Assembly: GCF_017814975.1 (NCBI RefSeq)
Contig: NZ_JAGIQA010000022.1
Coordinates: 78,002-142,001, forward strand
Reading direction: 5' to 3'
Source of the DNA: Cupriavidus consociatus
GTDB lineage: Bacteria > Pseudomonadota > Gammaproteobacteria > Burkholderiales > Burkholderiaceae
DNA length: 64,000 nt
A program made the translations under genes and the position numbers. A model generated the notes under the pieces. That model saw nothing but the letters and a program-made list of their open reading frames with translations, was not told the DNA's origin and did not search any database. Positions 25,570 through 34,607 of this stretch are shown here, in pieces; the stretch's first letter is position 1; every line of letters begins with the position of its first letter.

Positions 25570-26907
25570 TCACGGCAACCGAATACGTCCAGAATCCAAC
25601 CTCGCGCGCACCAAAACCCGTAGTTGTTCGATTGCCATTTGTGCAGTGCCCGACGACCGTCGCGTTTGAGTTTGCGGTGCTGATAAGGGGACAGCAGCGG
25701 CGATGGTCATCGCCGGCAACTCTTCAATGCAGGCCTCGCCCAGTGCGCAGCGCATCAGATTGGTCGCGTCACACGGCAGGCGCGGCGCCACTACTGCCGA
25801 TCGCTCTCTCGCTTGCGCCGGCTGGATTACGGCAGCGGCCAGTCCGCTCGCTACTCTGTTCATCTCGACAAGCCAGGCACGGGCCTGCTCATGCGCGAGA
25901 GAGCTTCGCCGGCCATTAGCGTCGGTGATCACGATGGATGCTGAATCGACTTCGTAGGTCGTTCCGTCCGACGCTGAAACCCGTTTGCCTCGGTACCTAT
26001 CGACAAGGGTAGCAATTTGCTGCTGCTCTTGCGTGGCCCGGACCTTCGCTGCCAGCACTTCGTCTTCACGAACTTTCCGCGTTCGGACTACATGTCCGTA
26101 GTCGACCGGCTTGTCGAGCAGCGACTTAAGATATGCGAACAGTTCCCGCCCTCGAAGCGGCATGAGCGCATTGCCAGCCGCAGAGACGACGTCTGACAAT
26201 CGATGGCCCGCCGTTCGCGCAAGTCGCATTAGCAGGAACAACGCGGAAATCTTCAGCGCTTGGTCCCGTACGAGGGGCGCCAGATCCATAGGCACCGCAC
26301 GGCCATCAATCTGCAAGAAACGTCCTGCCCCGGGATGTTTCTTCGTAGAAGACTGTATGGTGTTGTTTACGTCACTCACCGATGCGAGGCTTGGAGATCC
26401 CTTGGACTCATCAGAGCGGGCCGGATTGTCGAAAGTAAGTTGCAGCTGTGGATTCGCGATCCCAATGCAACGGAGCAACTTTGCGGAGAACCCGATTCGT
26501 CCAACTACCTCGAGCCGCGCACTGGTCCTCCGCTGTTGTTCACGCTCGATCAACCCAGCGTCTTCTAGCGCGCCAAGCGCTCGATAGACAGTGGCCTCAC
26601 TAATGCCGAGGTGTCGCGCAATGGTCTTCTTCTTTATGAAGGCAAGTGCAGAGGGATTCTGCCGGTTCAAAGAGAAGCGGACCAGTGTGGCCAGAACCTG
26701 ACGGTTCGTGATGTGCAAAGCCCGAAGTCCATCCGCCTCGTAGATCAGCGCGATTGCTCTAAGAATACGCTCAGGCAGGCGGCTGGCATCGAGCCTGGCT
26801 GCATTGGCTTGCCGACTTTCGGTGGGGACAGGGTTGGAAGCATGCGACGTACCGCCGCACATTGATGTTCTTAGGGCAATAGGCAGCCCGTCGAAGCCAC
26901 ATTTCAT
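25570..26907 (-). CDS. winged-helix protein of unknown function, replication-linked
   Basis: This 445-residue protein has a clear winged helix near residues 90-125 (IKKKTIARHLGISEATVYRA, then LGALEDAGLIERE). The long remainder has a basic central part and an Ala-rich C-terminus, and no enzyme motif. Such proteins occur beside Rep_3 genes on betaproteobacterial plasmids, but their job is not established to my knowledge. The start is uncertain because the ATG at 26907 lacks a clear ribosome site and Met16 is possible. It may regulate the plasmid core or assist replication. Confidence 0.6.
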   Translation of the reverse strand: MKCGFDGLPIALRTSMCGGTSHASNPVPTESRQANAARLDASRLPERILRAIALIYEADGLRALHITNRQVLATLVRFSLNRQNPSALAFIKKKTIARHLGISEATVYRALGALEDAGLIEREQQRRTSARLEVVGRIGFSAKLLRCIGIANPQLQLTFDNPARSDESKGSPSLASVSDVNNTIQSSTKKHPGAGRFLQIDGRAVPMDLAPLVRDQALKISALFLLMRLARTAGHRLSDVVSAAGNALMPLRGRELFAYLKSLLDKPVDYGHVVRTRKVREDEVLAAKVRATQEQQQIATLVDRYRGKRVSASDGTTYEVDSASIVITDANGRRSSLAHEQARAWLVEMNRVASGLAAAVIQPAQARERSAVVAPRLPCDATNLMRCALGEACIEELPAMTIAAAVPLSAPQTQTRRSSGTAQMAIEQLRVLVRARLDSGRIRLP

Positions 26908-26938
26908 GGTCGATAAACGCTATCTTGGAGAGGAAGCA

Positions 26939-26968
26939 TTGACAGCGTAGGCGCGGGCTCCGTACACT
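26939..26968 (+). promoter_or_regulatory. sigma-70-like promoter of candidate small RNA
   Basis: A perfect TTGACA (26939-26944) is followed after 18 bases by TACACT (26963-26968). The direction is plus, away from the winged-helix gene, with no gene downstream on that strand. Confidence 0.5.
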
Positions 26969-26974
26969 CGATCT

Positions 26975-27066
26975 GTCTTGTAAGGTCGAGTCAAAGGGTT
27001 TCGAAGCTTGTCACCTCTTTGTCTATGCCGATGAAAAACCTGGAGTTGCCGCTCCAGGTTTTTTTT
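26975..27066 (+). ncRNA. candidate small RNA of about 90 nt
   Basis: The interval from the predicted start (about 7 bases after TACACT) to the T-run of a strong intrinsic terminator is about 92 nt, and has no open reading frame with a ribosome site. The locus lies between the winged-helix gene and the helicase gene in the plasmid core. It may be a regulatory RNA. Without an expression signal or homologues, the hairpin could instead be only a bidirectional terminator for the helicase gene. Confidence 0.35.
27034..27066 (+). terminator. intrinsic terminator, probably bidirectional
   Basis: AACCTGGAG and CTCCAGGTT arms (27037-27045 and 27052-27060) pair around a 6-base loop, with eight T residues at 27059-27066. 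On the minus strand the same hairpin is followed by five T residues, so it could also end transcription from the helicase gene at 27279. Confidence 0.75.
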
Positions 27067-27278
27067 CGTTGGTTGAAATCGCTACTGGCTCATCCACCTT
27101 TTCCTTGGAAATCTGCGTGGCCGAGTCGTGCTTGTACGCGGCGGACAAGTAGAAGATTGGCGCTCAGGTCGATTTAGGGATTACTTTTGAGTAAGCACGA
27201 CAATGTCATCCCTTCTTGCACTTGCTCCCGTTTGCAGGCAGCAAAAATACCGGATCCTGCGCTGCTTCTCTTGCGTCG

Positions 27279-29018
27279 TCATGTAGTGGTCGACGCATCA
27301 AGGCCTGCCTCTAAGACAAAGCGAGAGGTGGGATTCTTCTTGGCCATCGATAGCCGTAGATCCTCACGTGCTCTCGTCACTGCTACGTAGAACAGGCGAC
27401 GCTCTTCCGATTCGGTGCTTTTCTCATCGGGCACCACGGTTTCCTCGGCCCGGATGATCCATACCCGATCCCACTCCAACCCCTTGGAGCTGTGCATGGT
27501 CGTCAGGATCAACGCATCCGGCGCCGGTTCGTTGTTGCTGCGGCGCAGGAACTCCAGCCTGTCGGAAAATGGACCATTGAGTCGGGACAGTACGTCGAAC
27601 GTCGTGGTCATGGCACGACGGGCAGGATCCGAGTCGGTCTGGCGCATCATCCACTCGTACACTCCTTCCAGCACCAACGAATAAAACTGCCTGTCGCAGA
27701 GGGATCGCCATTCGACAAGCCGTTTCATAAGTTCCCGATAGCGATCTGCCGATGCCTCGGAAAGGCCCAGTTCCAAGAGCTCTTTTCTTTGGCGCTGTTC
27801 GGTATTCGCGTGGCCCTTACTGTGCAGGAGCCGTAGTTCTTGGGTATCAATCCCGACAAAGGACAGCAGCGCGTCCACTCCGGTACTCTTCGTCTTCTGG
27901 ATCAGTTCCAGAAGATTACACATCAGGGCAGCTTCCGGCCGGTTCAGAATCGACTTGCCGGACGCCCGAAAATACTTGACGCCATGCGATCGGCATATCG
28001 CCTCGACGGGGTCGAGAATGCGGTTGGTCCGGGCAAGGACTGCCGCCGATTTGCCATTCCTTACCGCCGCCCTCAGATGCTCCATCGCTGCGACAGCCTC
28101 GGCATACTCGTCAGCGAACCGCTGGAACTGAACCTTCCCCCCGGGGCCCTTGTACGCAACCAGTTCCTTTGGGATCCTGTCGCGGTTATTCCGGATGATT
28201 CGGTCCGCCGCCCCAAGAATCTCTGCGTGGCAGCGATAGTTGTTGCCCAACACCACTGACTGCGCGTCAAACTGACGAATGAAGGATTCCATTCCGCGGA
28301 AGCCCAACGCTGATCGGAAGCCATAGATGCTCTGATCATCATCGCCAACAACGGTCACAATCGATCCGGCCTGAGCATGCGAGGCAATCCACTGATACTG
28401 GAGAGGGTCAGTGTCCTGAAATTCGTCGACCAAAAGATACCTGAACGGATACGGCTCGATGGTGCCGTTTTGCATGCCTTCCACGGCCAGCCGAAGCATG
28501 TCCTGAAAATCAATCTTGCCGTTTCGCTCCAGTGAGTCTTGGTAGCCACGGTAAAGCACTTCTTCGGCGCTGCCGCTTTGCACTTGGCCGAAGTTGGTCT
28601 TGATCGCTTCAACCGCCGCGATGGCGTCCTCCACCTTCCAGTCCAACCCGAGGTCAGAGAGAACCTGGATCAGAAGCCCGGTACGATCGCCATCGGTGGC
28701 GATGTCTGGCGCGCTGCCGCCGTCGCGCCGTCCAAGCTGCTTATAGGCGAGAGAATGGAACGTACCAGCAAGCAGTCGCCTCTTCGTCGCTGCTCCGGCA
28801 AGCTCGAGTATCCGCTCGCGAAGCTCGACCGCGGCGTCCTTACTGAACGTCACTGCGCCCACAGTCACATGCGGATCCGCGAGCAGGACTGCGGTCTTGG
28901 CAGCGATCGTCGCCGTCTTTCCAGCTCCAGGTACCGCCACGGCGAGGCAGTGCTGACGCAGGTCCACGACTTCGCGTTGGGCGGGATTAAGGACTGCTAG
29001 TACCTTTTTGAGCGACAT
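27279..29018 (-). CDS. UvrD/Rep-type SF1A DNA helicase
   Basis: This 579-residue helicase has all main motifs in order: Walker A VAVPGAGKTAT (about residues 28-38), VTFSKDAAVELRERI, LLVDEFQDTDPLQYQWI, VGDDDQSIYGFRSA, LGNNYRCHAEIL, TTMHSSKGLEWDRVWIIRAE and LFYVAVTRAREDL. UvrD-family enzymes unwind 3'-5' in repair, replication restart or rolling-circle steps. It is shorter than UvrD (about 720), mainly through loss of the C-terminal extension. It stands alone between the replication module and the transfer region, and may support plasmid replication or conjugal DNA processing. Confidence 0.85.
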   Translation of the reverse strand: MSLKKVLAVLNPAQREVVDLRQHCLAVAVPGAGKTATIAAKTAVLLADPHVTVGAVTFSKDAAVELRERILELAGAATKRRLLAGTFHSLAYKQLGRRDGGSAPDIATDGDRTGLLIQVLSDLGLDWKVEDAIAAVEAIKTNFGQVQSGSAEEVLYRGYQDSLERNGKIDFQDMLRLAVEGMQNGTIEPYPFRYLLVDEFQDTDPLQYQWIASHAQAGSIVTVVGDDDQSIYGFRSALGFRGMESFIRQFDAQSVVLGNNYRCHAEILGAADRIIRNNRDRIPKELVAYKGPGGKVQFQRFADEYAEAVAAMEHLRAAVRNGKSAAVLARTNRILDPVEAICRSHGVKYFRASGKSILNRPEAALMCNLLELIQKTKSTGVDALLSFVGIDTQELRLLHSKGHANTEQRQRKELLELGLSEASADRYRELMKRLVEWRSLCDRQFYSLVLEGVYEWMMRQTDSDPARRAMTTTFDVLSRLNGPFSDRLEFLRRSNNEPAPDALILTTMHSSKGLEWDRVWIIRAEETVVPDEKSTESEERRLFYVAVTRAREDLRLSMAKKNPTSRFVLEAGLDASTTT

Positions 29019-29207
29019 TGGAATCCCGTTGTGGTGCTGGTGATAGCACGTGTGAGCAAGTGCCCCGAAGTACGACTACGAGACAGATACGAGGCAGTTG
29101 GGCGCCGATGTAGGTGGGACCATCTGTCACTAGGCGATAGCAAGTGACCCCACGGTGTAACTTGTGGCCCCTGGTGTGACGTGATCACACCAGCTGACAC
29201 ATATGGC

Positions 29208-30059
29208 TTACATCCCGCGCACAGTCGTCATCAGCTTCAGGTGCGTGGTGTAGCTGCGCAACCCCAGCGGCTGGAACTTGCGCAGGAAGCGCGTCACTTC
29301 GTCGTTGACGTCGCTCTGGTCACGGATGCCATTCCAGACCATGAAGTCGAACTGGTCCATCGTTTGGTCGAACTTGATCAAGATCTGGAGTGCCCGCACG
29401 GAGAAGCGCGAATACGCCTGAACCTCGAGCGAAAGGGAGGGGCGCTGTATCGTCGGCACAAACACGATCTCGTCTTGCGCGCGCATTTCCTGTTCCCGTT
29501 GCTCGCGGTAGGCTTTCGCCACTCGCAATTGCTCGTCCACATAATCCTCAATCTTCGAGAGTTCGCGCTCCAGGTAGTTTTCGAGTGTCGACAATTCAGA
29601 GCGCGAGAACGTGGCAGCGCCGAAGCGCTGCAGGTTCAGCGACATCCGGTTCATGTACGGCCACCATTGCTCGAACAGCGGCCGCAGGCGGGTGTGATTG
29701 AGCTTGAGCGCCACTGGAACAACTGCCGCACCGGCGAGCTCGCGATTGAGGATCTGCAGGCCGAGCTCGCGCCGGCGTCGAACGATCGCCTGGCGGTCTT
29801 CAGGCGCCAGGTCCCGAAAAAGCTTACGGGTGCGCTCCACCTGAGCCTTGCGCTCCTCATGATCCGCTGTCGAGATCAGACCTTCCTGGCGCAGTGCATC
29901 GGCCGATTGCTCCATCTCCGCGAGCTCGGTCTCGACGTCGCCAGAACTGTCAATTGCGCCAAGCGTTGGAGGTGTTGCGACGAGCGGCGCTGCAGCTACG
30001 TCGGTCGGCGCGGATTGCTGCAGGGTCTCTTCGGTGGGGGTCAAATCGGTAGTGGTCAT
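29208..30059 (-). CDS. conserved transfer-region protein, weakly AcaB/PFL_4669-like
   Basis: This 283-residue protein uses the ATG at 30059, preceded by GGAGAA at the right distance. The frame is open further upstream but overlaps another gene. It is the last gene of the minus-strand transfer operon. The central part is a long amphipathic coiled coil (about 60-175, with LSTLENYLERELSKIEDYVD), followed by FSVRALQILIKFDQTMDQFD. The distribution of hydrophobic residues near the end faintly recalls TIGR03761 proteins (PFL_4669, AcaB) of integrative elements. That match is not certain. No membrane segment is evident. Confidence 0.5.
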   Translation of the reverse strand: MTTTDLTPTEETLQQSAPTDVAAAPLVATPPTLGAIDSSGDVETELAEMEQSADALRQEGLISTADHEERKAQVERTRKLFRDLAPEDRQAIVRRRRELGLQILNRELAGAAVVPVALKLNHTRLRPLFEQWWPYMNRMSLNLQRFGAATFSRSELSTLENYLERELSKIEDYVDEQLRVAKAYREQREQEMRAQDEIVFVPTIQRPSLSLEVQAYSRFSVRALQILIKFDQTMDQFDFMVWNGIRDQSDVNDEVTRFLRKFQPLGLRSYTTHLKLMTTVRGM

Positions 30060-30103
30060 GATGTTGTTCTCCAATATGGGGCCGGGCACCGTTACGGCAC
30101 CGG

Positions 30104-30721
30104 CTACTTGCCGACATGGAAAGACGCCGCAAGGCGCCAGCAGAGCAGGCCAATCAGGCAGACACCAAAGGTCCACCAGGTCGCCAGCATGGGAAGGGGT
30201 AACAGCAGGGCAGACGCCCCGAAGCCGAAGCAGAGCGTCAATCCATGGGCCGCAACGTGGAATGTCACCGGGTTGGCGAACCCAGCCCCGGCGGCGCGAA
30301 TCTTTCGTGATACGGTCCCGTCGTTGAATAGCGCAACGAACAGGACGATCGCGCCGAAAGCCCAGTGATGAGCCACCGCGGCTCGGTACACCGCACGGTA
30401 GATCGTCAGCCAGAAATGCTGCATCCAACCTCTGCCGAAGGCGGCGGCGCCCCCGTCGGAGAAACTGGTCTGGCCGTCGGAGCCGGTGAACGATGCCTTG
30501 ACCGCACCGCTTTCGATGAACCACTTGTGAAAGCGGGCGTTGGCCAGCGAAACGACGTTATCCGTCCTTTCCTGGCCGAGCACGCGTTCAACCGACGCCT
30601 GTTCGGCCTCACTGATTTCGAAGGCGCGATCATTCTGCATGAACGGCGCCAGGGTGCAGATCATCAACGGCGAGACGATCAACCACAAGCGTACGTGCGA
30701 AGCGAAACGGCTGTTGGCCAT
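30104..30721 (-). CDS. DUF4400-like inner membrane protein
   Basis: This 205-residue protein has a hydrophobic N-terminal anchor (VRLWLIVSPLMICTLAPFM, about 11-29), a periplasmic-looking middle and several C-terminal membrane segments (about 120-200, with WAFGAIVLFVALF and LATWWTFGVCLIGLLCW). Layout and transfer-operon location fit DUF4400 membrane proteins of integrative conjugative elements, whose role in mating is not defined. Its start follows the stop of the preceding gene by one base (30722), so it is coupled. Confidence 0.6.
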   Translation of the reverse strand: MANSRFASHVRLWLIVSPLMICTLAPFMQNDRAFEISEAEQASVERVLGQERTDNVVSLANARFHKWFIESGAVKASFTGSDGQTSFSDGGAAAFGRGWMQHFWLTIYRAVYRAAVAHHWAFGAIVLFVALFNDGTVSRKIRAAGAGFANPVTFHVAAHGLTLCFGFGASALLLPLPMLATWWTFGVCLIGLLCWRLAASFHVGK

Positions 30722-30722
30722 G

Positions 30723-31019
30723 TCAGATCCAGCGCAGTGCCAGCCATAGCGGCAGGCTCAGAAAAGCGAACAGAGCGCCCCAGAAGATGGCCGGCTTGTC
30801 TACCGAAATCTTGATGAGCGCAAAGCATGCCGCAGCCGCTCCGCTGGAAAAGGACTGGGGCATCTCCTGGGCAACCCGCGGCGGCGCGGTCAACCATTCG
30901 TGCATGTGCAGCGCGAGCGCGGGGTCGACACCACAGAGCCTGGCCGCAAGGCGAGCGGGAGCCTGTTTGAGTCGGATTGCCGCCCGGCGCGCGTCAGTGT
31001 GAAAAGTTGCCAGCGACAT
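30723..31019 (-). CDS. small membrane protein of transfer operon
   Basis: This 98-residue protein has a basic N-terminus (FHTDARRAAIRLKQAPARLA) and a single C-terminal hydrophobic hairpin (about 58-96, AAAACFALIKIS and AIFWGALFAFLSLPLWLAL). It overlaps the end of the preceding gene by 26 bases and couples to the DUF4400-like gene. No family recognised. Conserved position between coupling protein and DUF4400-like gene suggests a membrane accessory of the mating apparatus. Confidence 0.55.
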   Translation of the reverse strand: MSLATFHTDARRAAIRLKQAPARLAARLCGVDPALALHMHEWLTAPPRVAQEMPQSFSSGAAAACFALIKISVDKPAIFWGALFAFLSLPLWLALRWI

Positions 31020-31500
31020 CGTAATTCTCGAAATAGCGGGTGAAGGTGTAACCCGTCAGGACGCGGGCGGCGAGCTGAAACGCTGCGCAGCGTTGGGTGA
31101 TCTCACCCGGCGCGGGCTCGTCGACGACGCGGCAGACATAGCCTTCCGGCTGGCGCTGCTCGAACGCCGGGATGGATTCGTGAAACGGATACCAGACGTT
31201 GTACTTTTCGCCCTTGAACGCGGCATAGCGCTTGCCATAGAGCTCGTGAGCGCGGGAGAACAGCCCCATCATGAAAGCGACGTTGGGATCGCCGTGCTTG
31301 CGGGCGGCGCGCCACGCCGTGATGCCGTCGGCGAGCATTTCCTTGACCAGCGGCTCCTCGCGGACGCGGAAATTCACGCCGATGTAGTCGACTAGCCGCG
31401 TGCAAATGTCATCGAGGTCCGGCGATAGCGAGAGCACCGGCGAGAGCTTCGCCGAAAGCTTGTATTCCTTGACGATTTGTCGGAACAGGCTGCTGCGCAT
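30994..31500 (-). CDS. hypothetical protein downstream of traD
   Basis: This 168-residue soluble-looking protein lacks signal peptide or membrane helices. It starts six bases after the traD stop codon, firmly in the operon. Recognisable features are only aromatic-rich segments (YNVWYPFHESIPAFEQRQ) and a C-terminal TGYTFTRYFENYDVAG. Possible roles include a chaperone or adaptor for the coupling protein. No function can be assigned from sequence. Confidence 0.55.
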   Translation of the reverse strand: MRSSLFRQIVKEYKLSAKLSPVLSLSPDLDDICTRLVDYIGVNFRVREEPLVKEMLADGITAWRAARKHGDPNVAFMMGLFSRAHELYGKRYAAFKGEKYNVWYPFHESIPAFEQRQPEGYVCRVVDEPAPGEITQRCAAFQLAARVLTGYTFTRYFENYDVAGNFSH

Positions 31501-31506
31501 TGGTAT

Positions 31507-33372
31507 TTAGTCCGTGATAATTGGGATTCGACCCTGGTAGACGGCGCCCCCAGAGATTCGAAGGAAGTACTGCAGGTTCGGCAGTTGCATGACCAGGTCG
31601 TGCGGAATGAGCGGCGCCTTCTCAAGCTGAGCCGATCGAGACACAGAGCCGCTGAACTCGCCGACATGGGCCTCCGTTCCGGTGCTGGTGCTGCTTGAGA
31701 CGACCAGGTTGCGGATGGCTGTGGTGCCGACTTTCTCGGAGAACCACTTGGCCGTGTCGATGTCTTCCAAGCGTAAAACGATCTGGTTGTTCAAATTCCC
31801 CAAGACCTGCTGCATTTTCGCCACGTTTCCAAGTTTGGCCGTGAAGTCCGAGCGGGTCTGGTAAGCCACGAACGCCCTAAAGCCTGCCCCGCGGCCCTTG
31901 TTCAGCAGCTGGAGCAACTGCTCGTTGATAGCCTCGGCCGCTTCGTCGACAACCAGAACGATCTCGGGCGGCTTCGCGTAAAAGTTGTAGATCGCGCCGG
32001 CGACAGATGCGATGTCGGCCAGCAGCATCGACATGACCGCCTGCGCGACCATCGAATTGGATAGCGAATCGGCGCCGACATAAAGCACAGCCTTCTGCTT
32101 GATGACCTTGTCGATATCCCAGATCTCGCGGTCGTCCTCAAAATCGTCCGCTTTGGGCGCGAGCATCAGTCCGGTCTCACCGGTGGCGAGCATCTGCAGA
32201 AGGGGCAGGGCAGAGGCAATGATCCGGCCATAGTGGTCGCGGTCGTGCTGAAAGGTCGAAATCAGGCCATCGATCGTCTCGTGCCCCTTTCCGAGTTTGG
32301 CGAATCGATCGATGTACATACTGACCATGGCATCCAGGCGCGTGCCACCCATCTTCTGTGCGACCTTCTGCATGTACGCGGTGACTTCTTCTTCCCAATC
32401 CGGCCTGCCGGCCTCAGGGAAAAATCGCTCCAGTGCTCGCTCGAGCAAATTGTTGATGCCGTTTTGCGCGTACTGCAGGATCGACCGGAGATTCGGCTTG
32501 TCGCCCACGTACAGCTCGCCCTTGACGGATCGGTCAATGAACAGGAAAGCGAACTGGCGAAACGGACCTTCCTCCATCAACTGGGCGATGCGAGTCGGAA
32601 TTTCCGACGGCTGGGACCAGTTCTCCAGAGGGTTCAGCCGGATGGATTGCGAGGGCGCCGCCTGTTTCCAGTACAAGAACTTGCGTCCGGTGCGCTCGCA
32701 CTCGCGCTTACACCGTGCCACCCAGTCGGGATCGTTCTTCGGATCGATCGCGATCAACACGTCATTGGGGTTGTGGATCACCTGTGTCGAGATCAGCTCG
32801 AACGTCCGTGTCTTTCCCGACCCCGTGGTTCCGCTGATCGACGTGTGCCCGCCCATTGCCTTGTAGTGAAATGGAACGGGGCCGCGCAGGGATTCCATGC
32901 CCCCGATCCAGGATTTGCCCTGTGGCGAGCGGTCCGCGATGCTGTGCTCGGGGGCGAACGCCTTCTCGATGGCTTTGACGGTGTCCTTGGGCAGCCATTT
33001 TGGCAGGCCCGGGATATCGCTTGATGGCATGCGCAGGATATCGTGGGCGATCTGACAATGCTTCTGAGTCCATTCGTAGCCCGTGCCCAAATACATGGCA
33101 TCTTCGTCTTTGTCGGCGGACCGCAGTCGTCGGCTCTGTACTAGAAGATCATCGATCTTGGTCAGGGTCAGCCATTTCGTGGAGATGGCAAGCCGGAACC
33201 GCAGCGCCCGCCACACCTGTGTGGAGCGAACGACCAGGAATACCAGGCAAACCAAAGAGAAGTAGGGCGCGTTGGGCATGCCGCTTACGAGCAGCAGCAC
33301 CGACGCCAGCGCCCAGCCGACCGCGGCCCGGAACTCGTAGATTGGGCGGAAGTGGTTGATGTAATGATTCAT
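31507..33372 (-). CDS. traD: conjugative coupling ATPase TraD (VirD4 class)
   Basis: This 621-residue type IV coupling protein has two N-terminal membrane helices (about 12-30 and 36-50), Walker A GTTGSGKT (181-188) and a late Walker B IVLVVDEAAEAINEQLLQLL. A sensor-like stretch follows (FRAFVAYQTRSDFTAKLG, then LGNLNNQIVLRLED). The plan is that of TraD/TraG proteins of PFGI-1-type integrative elements. It would bring relaxase-bound DNA to the VirB channel in the inner membrane. It overlaps the TraI_2-like gene upstream by four bases. Confidence 0.85.
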   Translation of the reverse strand: MNHYINHFRPIYEFRAAVGWALASVLLLVSGMPNAPYFSLVCLVFLVVRSTQVWRALRFRLAISTKWLTLTKIDDLLVQSRRLRSADKDEDAMYLGTGYEWTQKHCQIAHDILRMPSSDIPGLPKWLPKDTVKAIEKAFAPEHSIADRSPQGKSWIGGMESLRGPVPFHYKAMGGHTSISGTTGSGKTRTFELISTQVIHNPNDVLIAIDPKNDPDWVARCKRECERTGRKFLYWKQAAPSQSIRLNPLENWSQPSEIPTRIAQLMEEGPFRQFAFLFIDRSVKGELYVGDKPNLRSILQYAQNGINNLLERALERFFPEAGRPDWEEEVTAYMQKVAQKMGGTRLDAMVSMYIDRFAKLGKGHETIDGLISTFQHDRDHYGRIIASALPLLQMLATGETGLMLAPKADDFEDDREIWDIDKVIKQKAVLYVGADSLSNSMVAQAVMSMLLADIASVAGAIYNFYAKPPEIVLVVDEAAEAINEQLLQLLNKGRGAGFRAFVAYQTRSDFTAKLGNVAKMQQVLGNLNNQIVLRLEDIDTAKWFSEKVGTTAIRNLVVSSSTSTGTEAHVGEFSGSVSRSAQLEKAPLIPHDLVMQLPNLQYFLRISGGAVYQGRIPIITD

Positions 33373-34607
33373 GCGTCGGATTGCGGGCCAGGCATGATGA
33401 GGTTCCCAACTTCGTCAAGCAGCAGGATGTCCTGGCCGACGATCTTGTAGAGATGCTTGAACTTGCGCAGATGCTCAATGAGCGTGTCGGAGGCAATGCC
33501 ATAGTTGCCGAGCGACCGCTTGCTGATGGCAACCTTTCCCTCAACCCGCGTCACCTTGGTCTTGCCGGCGGCCGCGTCCTGCGAGAGCGCCTTGAAGAAC
33601 TCGCGCATGAGGTTCGAGGTGCCGGCGAGTGCCTTGAAGGGATCCTCGGGCGTCGGCTCCTTGCGCAGCGAACGGGCACCGTCGAGCTGTACCACGTTGC
33701 GAGACGTCTCAACTCCCGCGTGCGGTTCGCTGGCCGCTGGCGAGCCATCTGCCGTATCAGGCGAATCCTGACGGCTACCTGCCGTTGGCGATGGCGTTTC
33801 TGCTACTGTTTTCGCAGTATCCTCGCTCGCTCGAGGAAGGTTCGCTGGCGCCGTCGGGGCGTCGGCTCCATCGGCGGCCAGGATTTGCGCCGCCGGCGCT
33901 GGGGTTGCGTCTGGGGCAAAGGCGGCACGACGGGCCTTCACCTCGAACTGGGTAGTGGTGTCGATCGCTTGCCGCACAACCTTGTGCAGGAGTGTCTCCA
34001 GGCCTGACGGCCGTGGATCGGGGTTGATGGCGCCGAACAGTTCGGAGAGCACGTGGCTGTCGAAAGCGCCCAACCGTTCTGCCCCGAGGATCTCTCGCGC
34101 GAGCAGCGCCGTGCGCATCCGTTCGACCGGTAACGCTGCCTCCCGACGCGTCACGTGGTAGGTGTCAGCGCCGAGCCAGCTGCCGAACGCCCCGTGTGCG
34201 GCAGGAACCCATTCCGCTCCATCCCGATGCCGAAAGAACTGGAAGTGGCGACAAGGCTCGTCCAGTCGCGAACAGCAGGCAGCCAGAAAGAGCGCATACA
34301 GGTACTGAGGTTCAAGCTGGCGCCGGCGTTCCGACGTCTGGTCCGCGCCGAATTTCTGGGCGCCGGAAAGGCGCATGGCGAAGTAGGCCGCCTCGACCGT
34401 GGCACGAAATGCCCCGCCGGGCTCGGCGTGCTCGGCCGGCCGAAGCGGCACGCTGGAGAACCATGCGGCGCAGCGTTCCAACACACTCAGCCACTTGCTT
34501 CTGAAGTCTGCCTCGTTCGTCTCGTTGGCGTATTGCCGAACCAGCGCGAGACGTCCGTCGTGGGCTGCCAGCAAGTCCGCAGCAGGCAAGGGCAGATGGA
34601 CCGTCAT
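33369..34607 (-). CDS. TraI_2/MobH-like protein with degenerate HD residues
   Basis: This 412-residue protein aligns by eye with the N-terminal TraI_2 domain and C-terminal TraI_2_C domain of MobH relaxases. It has HAEPGGAFRATVEAAYFAMR where active enzymes carry HHA-x-PGGLL-x-H, and LAACCSRLDEP where they carry an HD pair (ALLHDxGKP). The metal-binding His and Asp residues therefore seem lost. A Pro/Ala/Thr-rich linker (about 225-310) leads to a winged-helix end (NLMREFFKALSQ, then KVAISKRSLGNYGIA). It may be a DNA-binding accessory instead of the nicking enzyme. It sits between virB6 and traD, overlapping both by ATGA. Confidence 0.6.
   Translation of the reverse strand: MTVHLPLPAADLLAAHDGRLALVRQYANETNEADFRSKWLSVLERCAAWFSSVPLRPAEHAEPGGAFRATVEAAYFAMRLSGAQKFGADQTSERRRQLEPQYLYALFLAACCSRLDEPCRHFQFFRHRDGAEWVPAAHGAFGSWLGADTYHVTRREAALPVERMRTALLAREILGAERLGAFDSHVLSELFGAINPDPRPSGLETLLHKVVRQAIDTTTQFEVKARRAAFAPDATPAPAAQILAADGADAPTAPANLPRASEDTAKTVAETPSPTAGSRQDSPDTADGSPAASEPHAGVETSRNVVQLDGARSLRKEPTPEDPFKALAGTSNLMREFFKALSQDAAAGKTKVTRVEGKVAISKRSLGNYGIASDTLIEHLRKFKHLYKIVGQDILLLDEVGNLIMPGPQSDA

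Larger units (their letters stand above)
26908..27278. other. intergenic region with candidate small RNA
   Basis: This 371-base gap between two minus-strand genes holds a plus-strand promoter and a strong terminator but no credible ORF. From about 27070 to 27278 nothing is recognised. Confidence 0.5.

Noticed and set aside
29140..29190. Hairpin GGTGTGA/TCACACC as terminator of the minus-strand transfer operon
   Set aside because: No T-run follows on the minus strand, so it is not a convincing intrinsic terminator.
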